From assembly GCA_023228765.1 (NCBI GenBank), contig JALOAM010000183.1:1-5746 (forward strand): DNA of 5,746 nucleotides. The letters run 5' to 3'. The stretch comes from Dehalococcoidia bacterium (GTDB lineage: Bacteria > Chloroflexota > Dehalococcoidia > UBA2979). The notes beneath the pieces were generated by a model, which did not search any database, was not told the origin of the DNA, and saw only the letters and a program-made list of their open reading frames with translations. The first letter of the stretch is position 1; every line of letters starts with the position of its first letter. This document shows, one piece after another, positions 1-4,240 of the stretch. Made by a program: the position numbers and the translations under genes.

Positions 1-26
1 ACCGAGGGCGCACTCGACCGAGGGCG
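1..26. repeat. Short direct repeat ACCGAGGGCG downstream of the GNAT gene
   Basis: ACCGAGGGCG occurs at 1-10 and 17-26 with a six-base spacer, directly after the GNAT stop. It is cut off by the window edge, so I cannot tell whether it continues as a longer array, belongs to the next gene, or is chance in GC-rich DNA. It is a direct, not inverted, repeat and so does not form a terminator hairpin. Confidence 0.35.
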
Positions 27-602
27 TCAGCCCTTGATGGGGCCGGTCGGCGTGAGGCGCTTCGCCGTGAAGATGTCCGGCTTCCCCGGCCCGTTCGCAT
101 CGGGCAGCATCCCCACGAGGACGAACCCGCAGCGCTGGTAGAACTCGTACGGGTGCCCGCCCCGGTTGGGAATTGCCGCGAGCGCCGCGAGGGGATCCGG
201 GTACGGGTCGACGCCCCCGAGGGAGGTGCGCCCGTCCTCGTCGTCCGTGCCGAGCCAGAGGGTGTTCGCACCGCCCGCGGCGGCGAGCGTCTCGATGTCC
301 GCGACGAGGCGACGGCCGATGCCACGGCGCTGCGCGTCGGGCGCGACCGCGAGGGGGTGGACCTCCCACGCGTGGCCGTCGTAGTCGCTCAGCGCGCCGA
401 CCCACCCGACCACGCGCCCGTCCGCGTCACGCGCGATGCGGCTCGCCGCGCCCTCGAACGACTCGCGCACCGTTTCGAGGGCGCTCGGGAGGTCGGGCCA
501 GGCGTCCGTGTGGCCTCGGAACGCCTCAACGAGGATCGCCGCGCACTGCTGCACGGCGTCCTCGTCCGAGGGCTGGAGGTCCTCGATCGTCAGGTCGCTC
601 AC
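27..602 (-). CDS. GNAT acetyltransferase of the AAC(6')-Ii aminoglycoside 6'-N-acetyltransferase type
   Basis: Transfers acetyl from acetyl-CoA to an amino group. It has 191 residues, close to the 182 of Enterococcus faecium AAC(6')-Ii. From memory of that protein, the match extends over much of the chain: GW(V)GA and WEVHPL (79-84), the acetyl-CoA pyrophosphate loop QRRGIG (91-96), LWLGTDDEDG (115-124), GHPYEFYQRCGF (149-160), and PDANGPGKPDIFTAKR (167-182). Residues reported as important in AAC(6')-Ii (Glu72, His74, Leu76, Tyr147) align with Glu80, His82, Leu84 and Tyr155. There is no signal peptide or membrane segment, so it should be cytoplasmic. The start is GTG with a GGGAG site; the stop is TGA. 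It lies 16 bp behind the second fabF and is probably co-transcribed with the fatty-acid genes. The family also contains chromosomal enzymes with other or unknown natural substrates, so a resistance role is not established here. Confidence 0.85.
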   Translation of the reverse strand: MSDLTIEDLQPSDEDAVQQCAAILVEAFRGHTDAWPDLPSALETVRESFEGAASRIARDADGRVVGWVGALSDYDGHAWEVHPLAVAPDAQRRGIGRRLVADIETLAAAGGANTLWLGTDDEDGRTSLGGVDPYPDPLAALAAIPNRGGHPYEFYQRCGFVLVGMLPDANGPGKPDIFTAKRLTPTGPIKG

Positions 603-609
603 GTGAGCG

Positions 610-614
610 CTCCC
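610..614 (-). promoter_or_regulatory. Ribosome-binding site of the GNAT gene
   Basis: GGGAG on the minus strand lies 7 nt before the GTG at 602, within the 16-bp gap after the second fabF. It overlaps the palindrome GAGCGCTC (605-612), and a small GGGG-TTA-CCCC inverted repeat (615-625) surrounds the fabF stop. Both structures are small and of uncertain meaning. The spacing supports the GTG as the start. Confidence 0.6.
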
Positions 615-618
615 GGGG

Positions 619-1860
619 TTACCCCTCGTAGCGGCTGAAGATCAGCGAGGAGTTGTGGCCACCGAAGCCGAGGGAGTTCGACATCGCGTACTTGATGCCG
701 AGGTCGCGGGCGCCCTCGGGGATGTAGTCCAGGTCGCAGTTGGGGTCTGGTTCCAGCAGGTGGATCGTCGGGTGCACCTTCTGGTCGCGGATCGAGAGGA
801 TCGTGATCGCGGACTCGATGCCGCCGGCAGCGCCGAGGGTGTGGCCGATCATCGACTTCGAGGAGGACACCGGGACGGCGTAGGCGCCCTCGCCGAAGAC
901 GGTCTTGATCGACATCGTCTCGAACTTGTCGTTCAGCGGGGTGCTGGTGCCGTGGGCGTTCACGTAGTCGATGTCGCTGGCGGCGATGCCGGCCTTCGAG
1001 ATCGCGAGGTTCATCGCACGCGCCGCGCCCTCGCCATTCTCGGACGGGGCGGTGACGTGGAAGGCGTCCGCGGACTGGCCGTAGGAGACGATCTCCGCGT
1101 AGATCTGCGCGCCGCGCGCCTCGGCGTGCTCGCGGTCCTCGAGGACGAGGATGCCTGCGCCCTCGCCGATGACGAAGCCGTCACGACCGATGTCGAACGG
1201 GCGGCTCGCGGTGTTCGGGTCGTTGTTGGTGGAGAGGGCCTGGCTGTTCGCGAACGCCGCGATCGACATGCGCGTCACGCATGCCTCGGAGCCGCCGGCG
1301 ACCATGGCCACCGCGTCACCCCTCCGCACCACCTCGAACGCAGTGCCGATGGCGTCCGCGCCGGAGGCGCAGGCGGAGACGGTGTTGTAGTTCGGGCCAC
1401 GCAGCCCGAAGCGGATCGAGGTCTGACCGGCCGCCATGTCCGGGATGAACATCGGGACGAGGAGCGGCGAGACGCGGTTCGGGCCCTTGTGGAAGAAGAC
1501 GTCGAACTCCGCCTCCAGCGTCCCGATGCCGCCGATGCCCGACCCGATCATGCAGCCGATGTGGTCGCCCTCGGCGGCGGTGTCGAGCCCGGCCTGGTCG
1601 AGCGCCTCGCCGGCCGCGCACACCGCGAGCTGGGTGAAGCGGTCCATGCGCCGCGCGCCCTTGCGGTCGATGTACGTGGAGTAGTCGAAGTCCGGCACCT
1701 CGCCCGAGACCTGCGAGGGCAGGTCGTCGACCTCGACGAGCGTCGTCCGGGCGATGCCGTTCGTGCCCGCGAGCAGGTTCTTCCACGTCTCGTCACGGCC
1801 GACACCGACCGCGGAGAGGATGCCGATCCCCGTCACGACGACCCGTCGTTCCTCTGGCAT
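619..1860 (-). CDS. fabF: 3-oxoacyl-ACP synthase II (FabF/KAS II), second copy, canonical
   Basis: Second KAS II-type elongating synthase, using malonyl-ACP and an acyl-ACP. With the ATG at 1860 it is 413 residues long and its numbering coincides with E. coli FabF. The catalytic residues are Cys164 in SACASG, His303 in NAHGTSTPLND, Lys335 in SSKSMIGH, and His340. The gate features are classical: GSGIGG with Ile109 in the acyl pocket, DAFHVTAP with His268 and Thr270 in the second gating loop, and LGFGGHN with Phe399 at the gatekeeper position. RDGFVIGEGAG (226-236) is the usual family block. An in-frame GTG at 1875 would add five residues (MGGRL), but the ribosome-binding site and TGATG overlap favour 1860. 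It shares stretches of near-identical DNA with the first copy (for example 928-960 with 2172-2204). The stop is TAA, 16 bp before the acetyltransferase gene. It is likely the main elongation enzyme of the pair; this is inferred from conservation only. Confidence 0.95.
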   Translation of the reverse strand: MPEERRVVVTGIGILSAVGVGRDETWKNLLAGTNGIARTTLVEVDDLPSQVSGEVPDFDYSTYIDRKGARRMDRFTQLAVCAAGEALDQAGLDTAAEGDHIGCMIGSGIGGIGTLEAEFDVFFHKGPNRVSPLLVPMFIPDMAAGQTSIRFGLRGPNYNTVSACASGADAIGTAFEVVRRGDAVAMVAGGSEACVTRMSIAAFANSQALSTNNDPNTASRPFDIGRDGFVIGEGAGILVLEDREHAEARGAQIYAEIVSYGQSADAFHVTAPSENGEGAARAMNLAISKAGIAASDIDYVNAHGTSTPLNDKFETMSIKTVFGEGAYAVPVSSSKSMIGHTLGAAGGIESAITILSIRDQKVHPTIHLLEPDPNCDLDYIPEGARDLGIKYAMSNSLGFGGHNSSLIFSRYEG

Positions 1861-3098
1861 CAGGCGTCCTCCCACTTGCTGAAGATGATCGCGGAGTTGT
1901 GGCCACCGAGGCCGACCGAGGTGCTCATTGCCACGCGGACCTCGGCCTGTCGAGCCTCGTTCGGCACGTAGTCGAGGTCACAGTCGGGGTCGGGGTGCTC
2001 GTAGTTGATGGTGGGCGGCACGATGCCGTGGTGGCAGGTGAGGGCGCAGATGGCGGCCTCCACAGCCCCTGCAGCGCCCATCATGTGCGCGTGCATCGAC
2101 TTCGTGGACGAGACCATGAGGTCGTCCGCCGCCTCGCGGAACACCTCGCGGATCGCGCGTGTCTCCACGCGGTCGTTGAGCGGGGTGCTGGTGCCGTGGG
2201 CGTTGATGTACTGCACCGCGTCCGGTTCGAGGTCCGCGCGCCGCAGGGCGAGGCGCATCGCCTGGGCGATGCCGTGGCCATCCTCGGCGGCGGCGACCAT
2301 GTCGTAGGCGTCGTTGCTGGTGCCGGCGGCGCGCCACTCGGCGTAGATCCGCGCGCCGCGCGCCTTCGCGTGCTCCAGCTCCTCGAGGATGAGGACGCCC
2401 GCGCCCTCGCCGAGGATGAAGCCGTTGCGGGTGGCATCGAACGGGCGGACCGCTTTCGCGGGGTCTTCGTGGTCCGCGAGCGCCTTCATCGCGTTGAAGC
2501 CGGCGTAGTAGATCGGCTGGAGCGGCGCCTCGTACCCGCCGGCGATCATTACGTCGGCGTCGCCGCGGACGACCATCTCGGCCGCCTCGCCGGTGGCCGC
2601 GCCACCCGTCGCGCAGGCGGCGGTGACGGCGAAGTTGGGCCCTCGGGCGCCGGTCGCGATCGCGACCAGGCCGGTCGCGGTGTCAGGCAGCATGTGGCTC
2701 ACGAGGAACGGCGAGACACGGCGGGGGCCCTTCTCGTCCAGGATGCGCTGTTGCTCCACGATCTGGTGCGCGGAGCCCATCCCCGTGCCGAGGAGCACCC
2801 CGACGCGCGAGGCATCCTCCTGCGTCATGTCCAGCCGGGCGTCTGCGAGCGCCTGGTGCGAGGCGGCCAGCGCGAACGCGGAGGACAGGTCGATCCGCCT
2901 CGCGAGCTTCGGGTCCACCACCTCGGCGGCGTTGAAGTCCTTCACCTCCGCGGCGATCGGGTGGTCGTAGGCGGAGGCGTCGAAGCGACTCACGAGGCCG
3001 AGGCCGGAGCGCCCGGCGATCAGCGACTCCCAGGTGGAAGCCACATCGTTCCCCAGGGGCGTGATCAGCCCCAGTCCGGTGACGACGACACGGCGCAT
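1860..3098 (-). CDS. fabF: 3-oxoacyl-ACP synthase II (FabF/KAS II), first copy, divergent gating residues
   Basis: Decarboxylative Claisen condensing enzyme of the KAS I/II thiolase-fold family: it would add two carbons from malonyl-ACP to an acyl chain held on its cysteine. Length is 412 residues, the normal size. Start MRRVVVTGLGLITPLG is typical. The catalytic set is complete: Cys162 in AACATGG, His301 in NAHGTSTPLND, Lys333 in STKSM, and His338. Because the nucleophile is Cys and not Gln, it is a real synthase, not a chain-length-factor subunit. It differs from classical FabF at acyl-pocket and gate positions (E. coli numbering): Ile108 to Met107, His268 to Asp266, Thr270 to Val268, Gly339 to Ala337, Phe398 to Val395 and Phe400 to Leu397. 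These suggest a changed acyl-chain preference, which is inference. Its TGA stop overlaps the ATG of the second fabF. KAS II function in general is firm; the precise substrate is unknown. Confidence 0.93.
   Translation of the reverse strand: MRRVVVTGLGLITPLGNDVASTWESLIAGRSGLGLVSRFDASAYDHPIAAEVKDFNAAEVVDPKLARRIDLSSAFALAASHQALADARLDMTQEDASRVGVLLGTGMGSAHQIVEQQRILDEKGPRRVSPFLVSHMLPDTATGLVAIATGARGPNFAVTAACATGGAATGEAAEMVVRGDADVMIAGGYEAPLQPIYYAGFNAMKALADHEDPAKAVRPFDATRNGFILGEGAGVLILEELEHAKARGARIYAEWRAAGTSNDAYDMVAAAEDGHGIAQAMRLALRRADLEPDAVQYINAHGTSTPLNDRVETRAIREVFREAADDLMVSSTKSMHAHMMGAAGAVEAAICALTCHHGIVPPTINYEHPDPDCDLDYVPNEARQAEVRVAMSTSVGLGGHNSAIIFSKWEDA
1867..1873 (-). promoter_or_regulatory. Ribosome-binding site and TGATG coupling junction of the second fabF
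   Basis: GGGAGGA on the minus strand lies 6 nt before the ATG at 1860, inside the last codons of the upstream fabF. The upstream TGA (1862-1860) and this ATG (1860-1858) share one base as TGATG, the classical layout for termination-reinitiation coupling. The site decides the start: the in-frame GTG at 1875 would place this Shine-Dalgarno sequence inside the coding region. Confidence 0.8.
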
Positions 3099-3103
3099 GA
3101 GTG

Positions 3104-3107
3104 TCCT
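3104..3107 (-). promoter_or_regulatory. Ribosome-binding site of the first fabF
   Basis: AGGA on the minus strand sits 5 nt before the ATG at 3098 in the leader TTAGGACACTC. It is weaker than the GGAGG-type sites of fabD and the second fabF. The site lies in the loop between GAGT and ACTC, a 4-bp inverted repeat that is too short to count as a structure on its own. Confidence 0.55.
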
Positions 3108-3133
3108 AACTCGTGCCCTCGAGGGCTAACTCG
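3106..3133 (-). repeat. Direct repeat CGAGTTAG spanning the fabD stop and the fabF leader
   Basis: The octamer (plus strand CTAACTCG) lies at 3126-3133, where it includes the fabD TAG stop, and again at 3106-3113, just before the fabF ribosome-binding site. The copies are exactly 20 bp apart, start to start. Between them is a perfect 12-bp palindrome GCCCTCGAGGGC (3115-3126). This could be an operator, a small duplication that copied the stop region, or chance. There is no T tract, so it is not an intrinsic terminator. Confidence 0.4.
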
Positions 3134-4172
3134 ACGGGCGTCGGACGGGGAGGATGGAGACCGGGATCGGCGCCTCGCGCGCGTCGTCCAGGGAGACGGC
3201 GGTGCTGTCGTCCTGGATGCGCTTGATCATGCGGGCCAGTGCGTGGCCCGGCCCGACCTCGACGAAGGTGTCGACCCCTTCGCGGGTCATGCGGCGGACG
3301 TTCTCCGCCCACAGCACCGGCGACTTCAGCTGCGCCTCGAACTCGGCGCGTACCTCGGCGGCGGTCTGGATCAGCTCGGAGGTGATGTTCGAGACGATCG
3401 GCAGCTCCGGGTCCGCGAACGGGATCTCCCGGATCACCTGCGCGAACTCCTCCGCCTGCCCCACGTGCAGCGGCGTGTGGGAGGAGACCTTCAGCTTCAG
3501 GCGGATCGCCTTCCCCTGCAGCTCCTTGGCGCGCACCATGGCCCGCTCGAGGGCGCTCACGTCGCCCGAGATCACGGTCTGCACGTCCTCGTTGTGGTTC
3601 GCGACGTCGACGCGGCTCAGTTCGCTCTCAGTCGCGTCCTCGCAGATGCCGCGCACCGTCTCGACGTCGAGGCCGACGATGGCGGCCATGCCGACGGGGC
3701 GCTCGTCGTTGAACGACCCCATGAGGCGGGACCGCTCCATGATGATGAGCAGCGAGTCGCGGAATGAGAGCGAGCGCGCCGCCACGGCTGCGCTGAACAG
3801 CCCGAGGGAGTGCCCGCCGAGGAGGCGCGGCGCCAGGTGGTCGCGGACCTCCGTCACCTTCTCGCGCATCGCGCGGAGCATGGCGATCGAGGTGGTGAGC
3901 ACCGCCGGCTGCGTGTTCTCGGTGGAAGCGAGGTCATCGGCCTCGGACTCGAAGCACACCTGCGCCAGGTCGATGCCGGTGATATCGCTGGCTTCCTCGA
4001 AGGTCAGCCGCGCGGCCTCGGAGTGGTCGTGGATCAGGCGGCCCATGCCGGGCGCCTGCGAGCCTTGCCCCGGGAACACGAGGGCGATCGACTCCGTGTC
4101 GGAGCCGGGCGCGCTGCTCTCACCGAGGTTGCCACGCTCACCGAGGTTGATGGCCTCAGGCTTCTCGCTCAC
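3126..4172 (-). CDS. fabD: Malonyl-CoA:acyl carrier protein transacylase (FabD)
   Basis: Transfers malonyl from CoA to the acyl carrier protein, supplying the extender for fatty-acid elongation in the cytoplasm. The family opening is clear: IALVFPGQGSQAPGMG at residues 29-44. The nucleophile elbow is GHSLG (120-124) with Ser122. Arg147 aligns with the malonyl-carboxylate-binding Arg of E. coli FabD, the catalytic His is in SSHTPL (His232), and VEVGPGHAL (304-312) closes the fold. The length of 348 residues exceeds the usual 305-315, mainly because of a polar N-terminal extension of about 27 residues that contains a hexapeptide duplication. The GTG start is fixed by a strong ribosome-binding site and an in-frame upstream stop. 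The motif after the nucleophile is GHSLGLF instead of the near-universal GHSLGE(Y/F). The gene is followed after 27 bp by the first fabF. Family assignment is secure; exact substrate range (malonyl or other acyl groups) is inferred. Confidence 0.95.
   Translation of the reverse strand: MSEKPEAINLGERGNLGESSAPGSDTESIALVFPGQGSQAPGMGRLIHDHSEAARLTFEEASDITGIDLAQVCFESEADDLASTENTQPAVLTTSIAMLRAMREKVTEVRDHLAPRLLGGHSLGLFSAAVAARSLSFRDSLLIIMERSRLMGSFNDERPVGMAAIVGLDVETVRGICEDATESELSRVDVANHNEDVQTVISGDVSALERAMVRAKELQGKAIRLKLKVSSHTPLHVGQAEEFAQVIREIPFADPELPIVSNITSELIQTAAEVRAEFEAQLKSPVLWAENVRRMTREGVDTFVEVGPGHALARMIKRIQDDSTAVSLDDAREAPIPVSILPVRRPSS
4119..4149 (-). repeat. Tandem 13-bp direct repeat in the FabD N-terminal extension
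   Basis: The plus-strand sequence CTCACCGAGGTTG occurs at 4119-4131 and again at 4137-4149, an 18-bp (six-codon) period. In FabD it encodes NLGERG followed by NLGESS, residues 10-20. The period of a whole number of codons keeps the frame, as in an in-frame duplication within a tail that precedes the conserved domain. Confidence 0.7.
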
Positions 4173-4179
4173 GAGGGAA

Positions 4180-4186
4180 CCCTCCC
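4180..4186 (-). promoter_or_regulatory. Ribosome-binding site of fabD
   Basis: GGGAGGG on the minus strand lies 7 nt before the GTG at 4172 and supports that start. An in-frame TGA at 4199-4197 prevents a start further upstream, and no other ATG or GTG lies between 4172 and the conserved core. The GAGGG of the site could pair with CCCTC just before the start, but the loop would be only two bases, so I do not claim a regulatory hairpin. Confidence 0.7.
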
Positions 4187-4221
4187 GACCCGGAGGTCAA
4201 GCCGAGCCCGTTTTCGGTGAA

Positions 4222-4230
4222 ATTGTATCA
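4222..4230 (-). promoter_or_regulatory. Probable extended -10 promoter for the fabD-fabF-fabF operon
   Basis: On the minus strand the gap between the nnr stop and fabD contains TGATACAAT. This is a full extended -10 (TGn) followed by TACAAT, five of six matches to the sigma-70-type TATAAT hexamer. It is a rare AT-rich patch in a very GC-rich window, continued by TTTCACCGAAAA. I see no convincing -35 hexamer at 16-18 bp spacing, which is tolerated in extended -10 promoters. Transcription would start near 4215, leaving a leader of about 40 nt before the fabD GTG. Read-through from nnr may also feed the operon, since no terminator separates them. Confidence 0.5.
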
Positions 4231-4240
4231 GCGAGAGGGG

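Noticed and set aside
605..625. Inverted repeats GAGCGCTC and GGGGTTACCCC as a terminator after the second fabF
   Set aside because: The stems are only 4 bp, there is no T tract, and the ribosome-binding site of the next gene overlaps them.
1861..1875. GTG start at 1875 for the second fabF
   Set aside because: It adds only MGGRL and would bury the GGGAGGA ribosome-binding site in the coding region. The ATG at 1860 has ideal spacing and a TGATG overlap.
655..1971. Long plus-strand open frame opposite the second fabF
   Set aside because: Same mirror-frame effect: rich in Arg, Val, Asp and Ala, no family motif, and it overlaps a well-supported gene throughout.
1860..3098. First KAS copy as a polyketide chain-length-factor subunit
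   Set aside because: It keeps the active-site Cys162 with both His residues and Lys, whereas chain-length factors replace the Cys.
1899..3767. Very long open frame on the plus strand, opposite the first fabF and fabD
   Set aside because: It is antisense to two securely identified genes. Its product is Arg/Val/Asp/Gly-rich low-complexity sequence with no recognisable motif, as expected from the mirror frame of GC-rich codons.
4195..4200. TTGACC on the minus strand as a -35 element for fabD
   Set aside because: At 17-bp spacing the -10 position would be CCCTCG at the start codon itself, which is not a promoter and would leave no leader.
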